DNA from: a virus
Strand: one strand, 5' to 3'
Virus record (IMG/VR): IMGVR_UViG_3300045747_000527
Coordinates: 1 to 64,000 of that record
DNA length: 64,000 nt
Below the pieces are notes generated by a model. It was not told the origin of the DNA, searched no databases, and saw nothing but the letters and a program-made list of their open reading frames with translations. This document shows, in pieces, positions 15,601 to 24,023 of this stretch. The translations under genes and the position numbers were made by a program. Numbering within the stretch: the first letter of the stretch is position 1; each line of letters opens with the position of its first letter.

Positions 15601-15933
15601 GATGACCTGCTGTGCGCTCAGACCCACGTTGTCGGGGTCCGATAGCGTGAACTCCTGCACAGGACCGTTGTCCACGGAGACCTGTAGGGTCGTGCCGTTC
15701 AGGTTAGAGAAAGGACCCGCCGTTGATCCGACCACGACGGCTGGTGCGGAGGCCACAGCAGAGGGGTTGATGACCTCACTCCCTGCCGCGTTTGGCACCA
15801 TCGCATCCAGCACTTGAAATGCCGGCGCAACCGCGCATGGGACAAGCGTGGGGGCCACGATTGTAGGGCTGACGGTCCGGAACTGTTGAATGACTTGAAC
15901 GCCTGGTTGCGGCAGTCCGCTTGCGATGGCCAT
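12616..15933 (-). CDS. Tail sheath protein, very long
   Basis: A 1105-residue protein. The C-terminal 150 residues have the sheath arrangement: helix with SIETRELSITKVVDFMAK, then a QPFLDTLSTVVQGMLN helix and a final strand region ending LRLTLVI. The sheath polymer surrounds the tube and contracts on infection. Usual sheaths have 400-700 residues; here residues about 79-163 and 462-540 are two copies of a beta module ending in GTAN...(L/F)G, probably surface-exposed additions. Ribosome site AAGGAGG precedes the ATG. Confidence 0.8.
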   Translation of the reverse strand: MAIASGLPQPGVQVIQQFRTVSPTIVAPTLVPCAVAPAFQVLDAMVPNAAGSEVINPSAVASAPAVVVGSTAGPFSNLNGTTLQVSVDNGPVQEFTLSDPDNVGLSAQQVIDQMNSTFPAPSGFLGFVKVIGSAKYLALQTVAKGDGHYLKVAEGTANTILGFLRDYQVAGVSSYQQEALSLMETELPDPRNNMDELVVNSDSVRVFVNTGKALLEFKRDEAFLRNTKTAQLVSSADLTFPINPSVGSPASLSYIDGALGGTPVTINFAGTHTTGPAAGCSFTGPAAGSVMTITDTSAPFTKADLGRSMVITSATTSGNNGTFSILSVSTNGQQVTYVNATGVAQAFAVTPTIASIGNSFATMPDLLRFLNGQANVPAAIWSNQSARLAAAPVSGILYVLTANATLHLPTSATSPAAAVIVAVDDGSSGTTTPLVDVPAENFSAAASAAVVTGTVAITPPYTGQGKTLQLAVDGGPMQEIVFSLASYSELAVAALVNSTMGTAFCDFSTDHIRFTSTQDGFDGEVRVGNGTANADFGLTAGATYGAPYAPKPGDYVYAGGAFLGVVVTAAYAGNTHRLKLDRRVAKTFGASSYYIQAKGIPASLPADRPLPDLYIDGNSNIKIKQDFLRDITGTPLPTGRGQLIMSYKALRLDVTPKATNPGLLTLDSTDTLDTVLSPVNAENPLALMLYFMLVNAPGIEVSGIGVDEVSAGEPDGTTDGYSRALAFLEAKEVYALAPASQSPEVHQSCVAHVTAMSEPDSKGERIVFINPRMPTEDLPALATSGTDGESTATTNVFETNLPSLTADLVAAGLAPDQGFSVADGVYLMVSGYTDKWNLASVSGTRITLRVAFSSGLNTDGFFSTSSLPANLLQAGFSVHVRGAQLVTPDGSPDYAAIAKAYAELGRSYANRRVYMVAPEKTGATVDGTEQELPGYYICAALAGMTGQLAPQQGFTNYPVTGFTRVTGSNDRFSRLQMNAATAGGAYWVIQNTAGGPLSTRHQLSTDLTSIETRELSITKVVDFMAKMLRGGLRNFIGKFNITQPFLDTLSTVVQGMLNFAIEQGVIVGGDLNNIIQSSDQPDAVLIDVTLDPPYPCNYLRLTLVI

Positions 15934-15944
15934 GAAATGCCTCC

Positions 15945-16802
15945 TTAGGTCTTCACTTTCTGATTCAGCCCAGTACCTTCAGGCGCTGGCGCCATGTTTG
16001 ATAGATTGATCGTTCTGCCGCGAATGGTAGGTGCACGAAGTCCGCGACGAACTTCCTTGTTCGCAGGAGAACCCTCCGCAGCGCCTCCCCATGCGGGAGC
16101 GCCTTTAGGCAATCCGCGGGGTGTCTGCAGGTGTGCCGCCTTCGCAGTAAAGCTCAGCTCTACGGTCTTGAGCGGACTGATCGTTCGGCCAGACCAGTCG
16201 TGCGCCAGCGGCGTCACGGTATCATTCCACTGCATGTAGAACGGAACCACCACAGGGAAGTTGTGCCACTCCCCTTCCGTATCTCCCTGAACCAGAGCAC
16301 CGGGAGGCGTAACGGGGCCGAACTGGATACGTCGGCCGATCTCTTGGAAGGTGCCCTCACGAATAAGGGACTTACGGAGATTCCAGATTGTTCTGCCACA
16401 CTGCCAGCCGATGAACCGCGCCGTCTGTGGATACCGAGCCAAACAGTTGAGAACGAAGTTTCCCGGCACCAAGTCAGCGTGATGCTCCGACGCGTCGGTA
16501 GCACTCACGTGCGCCAACTCATCCAGAGTCAAGCCGCTGAAGTTCATTGCACCGAGGGCAATGGCTATGGCGGGCTTGTGCTTTATGGTGTCCAGGTTCA
16601 AGGGGTTCTCTTCCGTGATTACTATTTCAGTTTCCTCTATTTGGGGGGTCCAGTGGAAGAGGCCCGGCTCAGAAGTTTCCCAAATCGTCTGGAGGAAGCA
16701 CGTCATCACCTTGACCACGTAGTTCAACGGGTCGTTCAGATAGGTGTACTCCACCTCCTTGATCGGAAGGATAGCACTTCCTGGGATGGGTACGTTAGGC
16801 AT
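15945..16802 (-). CDS. Structural protein, tail terminator-like
   Basis: A 285-residue protein upstream of the sheath gene. Sequence without Cys clusters or membrane segments; the middle (IAIALGAMNFSGLTLD) and the run of long beta-type segments suit a tail completion or terminator protein, which caps the tube and sheath. The ATG giving MPNVPIPG is preferred; a longer reading would overlap the upstream gene by about 95 bases. Here the overlap is 8 bases. The role is inferred mainly from position. Confidence 0.45.
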   Translation of the reverse strand: MPNVPIPGSAILPIKEVEYTYLNDPLNYVVKVMTCFLQTIWETSEPGLFHWTPQIEETEIVITEENPLNLDTIKHKPAIAIALGAMNFSGLTLDELAHVSATDASEHHADLVPGNFVLNCLARYPQTARFIGWQCGRTIWNLRKSLIREGTFQEIGRRIQFGPVTPPGALVQGDTEGEWHNFPVVVPFYMQWNDTVTPLAHDWSGRTISPLKTVELSFTAKAAHLQTPRGLPKGAPAWGGAAEGSPANKEVRRGLRAPTIRGRTINLSNMAPAPEGTGLNQKVKT

Positions 16803-17190
16803 TGGGGGTCTTCGGCTTATCGCCGTAGGCGATGTAGTTATCGGACATCCGCGCCTGTTCCCTCGCCATCCAGCCGAGCGGCAATGCAAGGCCGCCTACT
16901 ATGGCGGGCGCGTAGTGGCGAAGCTTAGACATCTGGGCAGGGTCCATGTGCGTGAGGTATTTGCGCACCAGATGCGCTCCTCCGTGTCCCACGGCACCGC
17001 CGGCACCGGTCAAGCCCGCTACAATGAGGCCGCGCTTGAGTCGGTCCTTGGTGATGAACCTGTCCTCATCGGGTAGCTCCGTTGGCGGGAACTGGTAGCG
17101 GTCAGGCCCCATCGAGCGAACGTCTGCCGGAGAGAGCCCAGGGTCCGCAGCAATCTTTTGGAGTTCGTCGTAGAAGGATGCTGGGATCAT
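16795..17190 (-). CDS. Virion-block membrane protein with FYDELQKIA N-terminus
   Basis: Starts MIPASFYDELQKIA, one of a set of similar N-termini in this block. Two hydrophobic segments follow (residues about 54-72 and 92-108). It is short (131 aa) and probably a minor internal or membrane-associated virion protein. Overlaps the next gene by 8 bases. Confidence 0.55.
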   Translation of the reverse strand: MIPASFYDELQKIAADPGLSPADVRSMGPDRYQFPPTELPDEDRFITKDRLKRGLIVAGLTGAGGAVGHGGAHLVRKYLTHMDPAQMSKLRHYAPAIVGGLALPLGWMAREQARMSDNYIAYGDKPKTPNA

Positions 17191-18098
17191 CGTTGCCTCT
17201 GGTAGATGGCGAAAATGTCTGCGATGGGCTGCGTGGTCAGTGAGTCGATATCTTGGGCATTGGCAAAGTTACGGATAGGACTGGGCTCGAAGTCCCGCAG
17301 GTCTCCTAGCCGAATCGGTATCTGGTATTCTACCTCACTGCGGTCTATCTCGTGAAGGGTCAGCTCCTGGTGCACCACCGACCGCAATCGCTCTGTAGGC
17401 GTCGAGGTCACTACTCGCCACCTGCGGTTCTCGGATTCCACCAGCAGGTCCTTGGGCTTCAGCATCGGATAGTTGGGCAGCCGCGCCCTGGTGTCAGCCT
17501 GTAGCCGCTGGAGGTACGCCTGTGTTTGCACACTCTCCGTGTACGGATCGATCTGAACGTACACTTGAATTGGATCGAAATACCCACGAACAAAGCTGGT
17601 GTCATAGCAAGAGGCACAGCCGGACCTCCGCTTGGAGGACGTGAACCCTTTGCCCTTCTCTGGTCCGTCGTAGCAGAACTCACACCGCTTACCGAAGGTC
17701 CTCACCGGGAACAGGAAGCACGCTCTACCCGAGAACTCATTCCAGACAATGCGCTCTGCCCGCTGAATCTCCTGGGCTATGAGGTCAGGGTCTGGGTACT
17801 GGATGATGGACTCGGACTCGACGATGTTCTCCTGGTCCTTCTTCTCCACCGAGCGGATGCGGTAGAAAATCTGCCGCTGCTGGTGCATCGGGTTGACCTG
17901 GTTGTCGATGTACCGGTAGTGGTCCTCGAATGGGCCCGCGATAATGTCCCACGGGCCTTCAGGAGATTCAGAGCGGAGGACGTAGAACTGAAAGTCGTTG
18001 GGGTCAAGGGTAGTAGTTTCGATCTCCCAGAGGACCTCATAGAAGTCCAGGGAGAACGACCGCACCTTGGCGTTGACGATGTTCAGGTTCAGACCCAT
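17187..18098 (-). CDS. Structural protein with Cys-pair site (303 aa)
   Basis: Residues 1-100 look like a fibronectin-type beta sandwich (DFYEVLWEI...FQFYVLRSESPEGPW). In the middle, CEFC and CASC, about 24 residues apart, form a likely zinc site. The C-terminal third is beta-rich. It lies between tail and head genes and may be a neck or connector protein, but no family is recognised. Confidence 0.5.
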   Translation of the reverse strand: MGLNLNIVNAKVRSFSLDFYEVLWEIETTTLDPNDFQFYVLRSESPEGPWDIIAGPFEDHYRYIDNQVNPMHQQRQIFYRIRSVEKKDQENIVESESIIQYPDPDLIAQEIQRAERIVWNEFSGRACFLFPVRTFGKRCEFCYDGPEKGKGFTSSKRRSGCASCYDTSFVRGYFDPIQVYVQIDPYTESVQTQAYLQRLQADTRARLPNYPMLKPKDLLVESENRRWRVVTSTPTERLRSVVHQELTLHEIDRSEVEYQIPIRLGDLRDFEPSPIRNFANAQDIDSLTTQPIADIFAIYQRQR

Positions 18099-18104
18099 AC
18101 ATCC

Positions 18105-19079
18105 CTAGCAGTTCTCGTGATCGTAGCTGGCCTGCTTGTTCGAGTACTTGGCGCGTACCTTAGCCACCTGGGCTGCAGCCTCTTTCTTTTTGGCCGCCTC
18201 CAGGAACTTGAAATGCTGCTTAGATTCTCGGGTAAGCAGCTTTGGCTCAAGGTCTTTGAACCTTTGCGGGTCGATGTTAGGGAATTTTGCCCCCACAGCC
18301 CTAAGCTTTGCCATGAGGCCTTTATTTGCCGCCTTATCAGCCGCACGACGCAGAAGCTCAGGACTGATCGCTGTCTTCTCTAGCAAAAGCGCGCCACCAG
18401 TCTTCACCACCAGAGGCTGAGGCTCTTTCTTTTTCAGCAGAGCGTGGCCGGCAAGTAGGCCAGCCCCCAGGATACCTGCATGTGGCGCGACCATACGGGC
18501 AGCGCCGCCTACCCGAGCTGCGGTACTGAGGGCAGGGTTCTTGAGCATCTTCATGGCCATCCCTGGGCGCTCCATGAACTTTGCTCCGCCACTGGCGAGA
18601 CTCTTTCCTGCCGCGGCCCAACCGGTGCCCATGCTCTTCCCCATTTGCTTCGCAGAATTCACGACACCCCCACTGGCAGCCGCGGCTGCAGGTGCCGCTG
18701 CAGGAGCAGCACTGTGCACAGCAGCACCCATGCCGGGTATCGTTCCCTCGGCGGCACTCATGGGAGTCAGGGGGGTCAGCTTCGGCCTCAAGGCCCCACC
18801 TGGCATCGTACGACCCGAGGGTATGGGTGCTGCAGGGGCTGGTCCTGGCAGGGTCTTCTGGTGACTTAGGGGCACTGGTGGTGGCGTACCAGTAGGCCGC
18901 GCCGCTACTGACGCCTTAGCGGAGGGCTTCGCGGCCACTGTGGCTCCCGGACCCTGCTGTACAGGAAGCTGGCCTGCCTTCAGTTGTCGGCCAAAGGATG
19001 CCTCTTCCGGGTCGAACTCATCGAACCGACCAGCATCTGCGATCTTGTGCATCTTTCGTGCAAACTGTTCCAGATACAT
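18105..19079 (-). CDS. Low-complexity virion-block protein (324 aa)
   Basis: N-terminus FARKMHKIADAG resembles the shared FFDELxKIA start. Residues 45-150 are Ala/Pro/Gly-rich and likely disordered. Then comes GGAARMVAPHAG with a hydrophobic segment and HALLKKK, a module shared with two other proteins of this block. The C-terminal 80 residues are a charged helix. Starts in a one-base overlap (TAATG) with the upstream gene. Function unknown; probably an internal virion protein. Confidence 0.5.
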   Translation of the reverse strand: MYLEQFARKMHKIADAGRFDEFDPEEASFGRQLKAGQLPVQQGPGATVAAKPSAKASVAARPTGTPPPVPLSHQKTLPGPAPAAPIPSGRTMPGGALRPKLTPLTPMSAAEGTIPGMGAAVHSAAPAAAPAAAAASGGVVNSAKQMGKSMGTGWAAAGKSLASGGAKFMERPGMAMKMLKNPALSTAARVGGAARMVAPHAGILGAGLLAGHALLKKKEPQPLVVKTGGALLLEKTAISPELLRRAADKAANKGLMAKLRAVGAKFPNIDPQRFKDLEPKLLTRESKQHFKFLEAAKKKEAAAQVAKVRAKYSNKQASYDHENC

Positions 19080-19405
19080 TAGGCACCTATTCCATCAGAG
19101 AGAGTTAGTTGCGAGCGCAAGAATCCACGAGACTTGTTGGGGGCAGAGGAGGCCATTGTGGTGGCCGGCTTAGCCGCAGGCTTCAGGGCCTGAAGCCACT
19201 TACCCTGCTCCAGCATGGTGTTGTACTTCTCGCGGTTCGGGGAAATCTTCCCTTGCCGCGCGAGAGAGCCGAAGGCAGTACGGTTTTTGGCCAGGGCCGC
19301 CTCTACTCTACCAGCAGGGGCGCTGCTGATAGCTTTACGAACGACGCTGTCGGAGAGTGCTCCGATCTTAGTGAGCTCGTCAAAGAAGGCGTCCGTACTG
19401 AGCAT
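19079..19405 (-). CDS. Small virion-block protein with FFDELTKIG N-terminus
   Basis: A 108-residue basic protein beginning MLSTDAFFDELTKIG. Apart from this shared peptide it is Ala/Lys-rich and helical, without known domains. A candidate packaged protein. Confidence 0.55.
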   Translation of the reverse strand: MLSTDAFFDELTKIGALSDSVVRKAISSAPAGRVEAALAKNRTAFGSLARQGKISPNREKYNTMLEQGKWLQALKPAAKPATTMASSAPNKSRGFLRSQLTLSDGIGA

Positions 19406-19407
19406 AG

Positions 19408-19911
19408 CTACAGTCTCGAAGCAGCCAACTTGATGGCCGCATCCCTGATGTGTTCGGGGGCTCCCTCTACAGCCTGCATAGCTGTACAGAGCATCTCAGC
19501 CTGAGCCGTCTTCTCACCAACGCCCAGGGCGTCTCCATAGTCCGCAGACCTCTCCCCTGCTGTGCGCTTGGGGTGGCCGTCTACCTCTTCCATCAACGCT
19601 GGAGAGATAGACGGGCCCTCCATGGCTCCGCGGCCGAGGCGCTTGATGGCTGCAACCATGGTGTTGAGCGGGGCATCAGGAAGCTCTGCCGACTCTGTCT
19701 TCTTGGGCACGGCCTTCTCAGACACCGCGGCTGGAGCTGCTGCAGCCCCGGTAGGAGTCACCGGTTCCGCGGAGCCCTCCACAGCTACCTTCTGCAGGCC
19801 AAGGACTTCCCTCAAATCAGAAACAGAGAGGCCCGCGTAAAGGCGGCGCAAGTCAGCCGAGGACTGCTTGGTCAGGTCTTCCTGGTACAGGTTCTTCAAA
19901 AAGGTATCCAT
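19408..19911 (-). CDS. Unknown virion-block protein (167 aa)
   Basis: Helical N-terminus ending LGLQKVAVEG, an Ala/Pro linker (residues 45-75), and a helical C-terminal domain ending IKLAASRL. No known family. Separated from its neighbours by very short gaps in the same leftward operon. Confidence 0.5.
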   Translation of the reverse strand: MDTFLKNLYQEDLTKQSSADLRRLYAGLSVSDLREVLGLQKVAVEGSAEPVTPTGAAAAPAAVSEKAVPKKTESAELPDAPLNTMVAAIKRLGRGAMEGPSISPALMEEVDGHPKRTAGERSADYGDALGVGEKTAQAEMLCTAMQAVEGAPEHIRDAAIKLAASRL

Positions 19912-19924
19912 GATCTTGTCTCCT

Positions 19925-21022
19925 CTATTTTCCGCTCTTCAAAGCGTCGAGTTGGCTTCCCAAATCTTGTGATGTTTCGAGACCAGCGTTCTCCCGCTGC
20001 TTCATTCTATACTGCCGGACCTTCCTGATGATATAGGGCGCCGCCACAGCAGGTATGCCGAACTTCGAGGCGTAGGCCCCGAGCGCCCTACCACCCTGCA
20101 AAGCCCCGTGCCTGATGGCTTCCGCGGGCAATCCAGCTTTCCGCATGAGCTGGAGACCTTTGATCGAAGCATAGGCTTCCTCACCCAGCATCGGCACCAA
20201 CCCAAGAGCTGCTACTGCTGGTGCGAGCTTGGCCGAAGTACTATCGGGGTCACCCTTGGCGGCCATGTAGCTCGATCCGAGCATTGAGGCAACACCAAGG
20301 GGCATACCCGCACGACGAAATACTTTCGCGTAAGGCTTCTCACTGAACATCGCGTGCCCGAGCTCATGGGCAGCGACCATGGGGTTAGCCTTACCGGGCA
20401 TCGTTGTTACCCCGTGCTGCATCCCGTAGTCGATCACTCCCTCTGGAATACCCCGCCCACGCAAACCCAGTCTCTCTTTATCCTTGCCCAACTTCCCCGC
20501 GTAACCGCCCTTGGGCGTATGCTGCGCCTGCCCTCGGTTCCACTCTGGCGAGAAGACCACCCCACTGCTGTTCGGACGCACTACGCCCATCGTGCCGGTG
20601 CTGGGGTCTATCTCTACTGGGATGTTGTCCTTCGGGAACGCTGCACGGTACAGCTTTGCTGCTTCTTCCGCCGAAGTAGACTTGCCGACATCAGAGTCCT
20701 TGTTCAGCTTCTTGAGTATCTCTTTGCCGCCCCAACCGGCGAGGCTTCCACCAGTGGTGGCCAAGAGGGCTCCAGCACGTTCGTTGTTCTCGACCGCACT
20801 CTCATGCTTCTTCAGAGCCCCAATTTGATCTTCCCGAGATAGCCCCGGCTGCTGTAGGGCCGCCAGAGTTTTCTGCTCCGGGGCCGAACGTCCTCCCTCT
20901 TGTGAGCGATGGCGCAAGTACCCGAGACCACCAAGACCCGCGGTAGCCCCTACCGGGTACCACCACGGATCAATCTTGGCCTGCTTGATCTTAGCCAACT
21001 CGTCGAAGAAAGAAGGACGCAT
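19925..21022 (-). CDS. Membrane zinc metalloprotease with FFDELAKI N-terminus
   Basis: A 365-residue protein starting MRPSFFDELAKI. The active-site motif is HELGH (219-223) in the setting MVAAHELGHAMF, as in membrane-associated neutral zinc peptidases. Hydrophobic segments lie before it (about 85-96) and after it (about 240-265 and 280-300). In such enzymes the two His bind zinc and the Glu activates water. The shared N-terminal peptide and position suggest it is packaged in the virion, perhaps to act on host envelope proteins or during head assembly; this is inference. Confidence 0.65.
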   Translation of the reverse strand: MRPSFFDELAKIKQAKIDPWWYPVGATAGLGGLGYLRHRSQEGGRSAPEQKTLAALQQPGLSREDQIGALKKHESAVENNERAGALLATTGGSLAGWGGKEILKKLNKDSDVGKSTSAEEAAKLYRAAFPKDNIPVEIDPSTGTMGVVRPNSSGVVFSPEWNRGQAQHTPKGGYAGKLGKDKERLGLRGRGIPEGVIDYGMQHGVTTMPGKANPMVAAHELGHAMFSEKPYAKVFRRAGMPLGVASMLGSSYMAAKGDPDSTSAKLAPAVAALGLVPMLGEEAYASIKGLQLMRKAGLPAEAIRHGALQGGRALGAYASKFGIPAVAAPYIIRKVRQYRMKQRENAGLETSQDLGSQLDALKSGK

Positions 21023-21025
21023 TGG

Positions 21026-21982
21026 TCACTTATCCTCGTCCTTTTTGAGTGCGTGACGGGCGATGAGACCTGCTGTGAGAAGTCCTCCAGCAGCGAGAGC
21101 TGCGTGTGGGGCCAGGAGTCTTCCAGCGCCACCGATGCGGAAAGCGTGGGAGGCCCTCTCTGCCCCCGGCAGATTGTCAGTCAACATCTTCACGCCCAGC
21201 TGCATGCGCGGATTAGCAGTAGCGAACGCCCCTCTGACTACCGCCGAGCCGTCACCACCTCCGAAGATAGTACCTGCAGGGCTCGCCAGAGCTTCACCGG
21301 CGCCATGCCAGCCACCCCTCAAGTCTGAGAGTGCGTTTCGTACCTTCGCCACTACCCCGTGATCGTCTCGCAGTTTGTTGTGTGTTCCATGAAGGCTTTG
21401 GGGTACGAGCCCAGGTTTAGGCTGGGGCGTGGGGGCATAGTCACCGGGGGGCATATACCTCGCCCAACCCTTTGCCGCTGCCTCCTTACTACTACCCACG
21501 GAGAACCTCCTGGCCGCACTCTCGGTAAACCGGCCCCGGCCAAAGCCTCCATAAGTGGGCAGTACGCCTCGATCTTTTAGAAGGGCGTGGGCCTGTTGTA
21601 CCTCCCCGGCCACACTCCCAATTACGCCTCCGGCCACGCCCCCCAGGAGCCCCGCATGTCGCATAGGCGGCACGAAACCCTTTCTGTTTTTGACCGCCAG
21701 TGCTAGCGCGACCATCTCTCCTAGACCTACGCCGGCGCCCGCTCCAGCCAAAGCGCCACCCACCATCCCTTTAGCATACCGAGACATCTGTTGGCCCACC
21801 GGGGCAGTCTGCTGCGCGACAGACGCGGCAAGTTGACCGCGCAGCCAAGATTCCGGAACGACAGGGTACTTCTCCTCATCACTCAGGGCAATTTTCGTGA
21901 ACTCCTGGGTGTGCGCCAGCGCTTCCCCAGCAAGGTGGTCGTCCACAGCTGCCAGCGCGTACGCTGCAAGCTTAGTGGACAT
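21026..21982 (-). CDS. Glycine-rich membrane-type virion-block protein (318 aa)
   Basis: The ATG giving MSTKLAAY is preferred because a GGAGGAAAGG ribosome site precedes it; the longer frame upstream is inside the previous gene. Residues 29-35 contain EFTKIA. Several Gly/Ala hydrophobic stretches follow, and the end, GGAGRLLAPHAA...LIARHALKK, matches the module of the 18105-19079 protein. No enzyme motif seen. Confidence 0.5.
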   Translation of the reverse strand: MSTKLAAYALAAVDDHLAGEALAHTQEFTKIALSDEEKYPVVPESWLRGQLAASVAQQTAPVGQQMSRYAKGMVGGALAGAGAGVGLGEMVALALAVKNRKGFVPPMRHAGLLGGVAGGVIGSVAGEVQQAHALLKDRGVLPTYGGFGRGRFTESAARRFSVGSSKEAAAKGWARYMPPGDYAPTPQPKPGLVPQSLHGTHNKLRDDHGVVAKVRNALSDLRGGWHGAGEALASPAGTIFGGGDGSAVVRGAFATANPRMQLGVKMLTDNLPGAERASHAFRIGGAGRLLAPHAALAAGGLLTAGLIARHALKKDEDK

Positions 21983-23552
21983 GGACGACGGTTCCCTTTC
22001 CTCCACCCTTCGCCCCCTCTTCCTTCTTTGCCGCCGGCTTGGCTGCTTCGCCGCCCTCAGACTCGCCCCCGCCTTCAGCGGCAGGAGGAGCGGCCTCAGC
22101 AGGCGCAGCCTCAGCTGGTGCACCCGCTGGTGGCTGTCCCTGAGCCGCGGCTGCGTTGGGGTCACCGCCCATAGCTGCCGCGTTCGGGTCACCGCCAGGA
22201 AGGCCGCCCATTCCGGACGGGTCCTGCATCATCTGGCCGCTACCTGGGGTAGGAGCCATCATTCCAGGAGCTGCCATCTGAGCAGGGTCCTGGGACAGAT
22301 AATCGATCAGACCCTGACGGAACTGATTCATGCCCTGGAGCAGAGAAGTAGCCTGGGCCTGTGCTTCCTGTACCTGCTGCTGGCTGGACATGACCTGCTG
22401 GTGCAGCATCTGCGACTCACCCGAGGCCGCGGTCGCTTCTGTCCGTGCAGCATGGAGCTCTTCAGCTTGCTGCTGTACCGCAACCTCCTGCTCCTTCTGT
22501 ACTTGATCAAGCTGACCCTTCGCCAGCTCCGCAGCGGCCTGAGCCCGCTCAGCCACCTGCTGCGCATCCTCTGCCTTCTGCTGGTAGTGCTCTGCTTCAT
22601 TGCCCTTCTGGAGCATGTCGAGGATGCCCTCTAGTGGGTTGGGCACCAAGTCTTGATCTGGTGACACAAAAGGCTCAGCCGGCATAGGGTCCCCAACAGC
22701 GTCTCTGGTGGACACGGGCTGTGCCTGAGTCTCTGGGGAGTAGTTATCCTTCATCGGTTCGTCCTCTCCCACAGCAGTAGGGGAGTTCAGCTGAGCTGCC
22801 TTCTGCAAAACGCTGAGAACCCGAGCGACCTTAGCTTCAGGCTCACGGCTAGCCAAACCAGCTATCCCCTTGCCCGCGAAGTGGCCCGCTATGATCGAAG
22901 GAATCTTGTACCGACCCGGCATAGCCGAGCCAGCCATCCCACCTGCTGTGCTCAAGGTGTCCGAGAGCGCATCATCCGCACCGCCCTGTACACCACTGGA
23001 GATGGCGGTATCCCGGAGAGAGTCCAGGTCAATAGCCCCGAGGGCCTCACGTAGACGAGCCAGGGCTGCCGGATTGATACCAGCACCTTCCTTCTGAATC
23101 TCCGCGGTCTTAGGAGCAGCAGCCCGGTGGGCGTCTACGCCTTGCCCCGTCGCCTTGCCGAGCGCGTGACCAGCCAAAGCGCCCACACCGGCACGTACCG
23201 CTCGGTCAGCGGCCTGGCCCTTGCCAGCAACCAACCCTGTCACAGCACCCGCGGCGGTACCCAATGCCTTGCCCCACCGCTCACCTTTGGACGCACGCAG
23301 CTTCTCCCCGTGCTGAATCCTTTGGGCCACGGAAGAGCGGACACCCTGAAGGAGCCCTTTGTCTTCTGCGTCCTGCATGTCCTCAACGGATATGCCTCCC
23401 TCCGCCACCTTCTTGAGGAGGTCCACCTCGGTGGCCAATAGGCCGCCGGAAGCTAGCTTGACGCTGACGAAGTACTCAGCCGCCTTGATGAGAGGGATGG
23501 AGGTGTCCCGTCCAGGACGAAGCACGTCGTACAGAAGCTGTTCAGCGTTCAT
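21972..23552 (-). CDS. Coiled-coil internal or scaffold-like protein (526 aa)
   Basis: The N-terminal half is helical with glycine-rich hydrophobic parts. Residues about 310-400 form a long Gln/Glu/Ala coiled coil (KAEDAQQVAERAQAAAELAK and on). The C-terminal 120 residues are a disordered Ala/Pro/Gly/Met region with a GGDPNAAA repeat and end HVH. Such composition is common in scaffolding or ejected internal proteins. No homologue recognised. Confidence 0.5.
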   Translation of the reverse strand: MNAEQLLYDVLRPGRDTSIPLIKAAEYFVSVKLASGGLLATEVDLLKKVAEGGISVEDMQDAEDKGLLQGVRSSVAQRIQHGEKLRASKGERWGKALGTAAGAVTGLVAGKGQAADRAVRAGVGALAGHALGKATGQGVDAHRAAAPKTAEIQKEGAGINPAALARLREALGAIDLDSLRDTAISSGVQGGADDALSDTLSTAGGMAGSAMPGRYKIPSIIAGHFAGKGIAGLASREPEAKVARVLSVLQKAAQLNSPTAVGEDEPMKDNYSPETQAQPVSTRDAVGDPMPAEPFVSPDQDLVPNPLEGILDMLQKGNEAEHYQQKAEDAQQVAERAQAAAELAKGQLDQVQKEQEVAVQQQAEELHAARTEATAASGESQMLHQQVMSSQQQVQEAQAQATSLLQGMNQFRQGLIDYLSQDPAQMAAPGMMAPTPGSGQMMQDPSGMGGLPGGDPNAAAMGGDPNAAAAQGQPPAGAPAEAAPAEAAPPAAEGGGESEGGEAAKPAAKKEEGAKGGGKGTVVHVH

Positions 23553-23571
23553 GGTAATCCTTTCAGATTTT

Positions 23572-24015
23572 CTACGTGTGGATCAAAACTGAGTAGCTCG
23601 GTCCCAGTAGCTGCACCTGCTCTGCAACGATGCTGGTCACCACCACTTCGGTCACCGTCTTGTTCGCCGTCGTGGAGAACCCTAGGAGGCTATTCGCCGT
23701 ACCAGTGCTCTTCACCACCTGTGCCGCGGTCATAATCGCCAAGCACGGCTGCTTGCTGTCATACCCGTAGTTCCGCAGAATCGCGGTAGCCAGCGCGGAA
23801 TCAGCGGCTTGTACCTGACCTAATATCTGCCGAGGACTGAGGCCTGCACCCGTGGCGTCCGCGAAAGTAACCGTTCGGTCTCCACCAGCTGTGGTGATGA
23901 TGAGGGTCAGCCCGTGCAGCCCGGAGGTAAGCAACGGCAGTGGCTTGCTTTGAACGACACCGTTCAGGAAGTCCACCAGTGCTTCGGGAGTGTTGAAAGT
24001 TTTGAACGTGTACAT
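23572..24015 (-). CDS. Structural protein with GTAN..LGF module (147 aa)
   Basis: ATG after AGGAGATC. The whole protein is one copy of the module that occurs twice in the tail sheath: strand pair with TLIITTAGG, GLSPRQILGQV, and GTANSLLGF. The N-terminal ALVDFLNG also resembles DLLRFLNG in the sheath. It sits in the head-to-tail part of the operon and may be a decorating or connector protein. Confidence 0.55.
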   Translation of the reverse strand: MYTFKTFNTPEALVDFLNGVVQSKPLPLLTSGLHGLTLIITTAGGDRTVTFADATGAGLSPRQILGQVQAADSALATAILRNYGYDSKQPCLAIMTAAQVVKSTGTANSLLGFSTTANKTVTEVVVTSIVAEQVQLLGPSYSVLIHT

Positions 24016-24023
24016 TTGATCTC

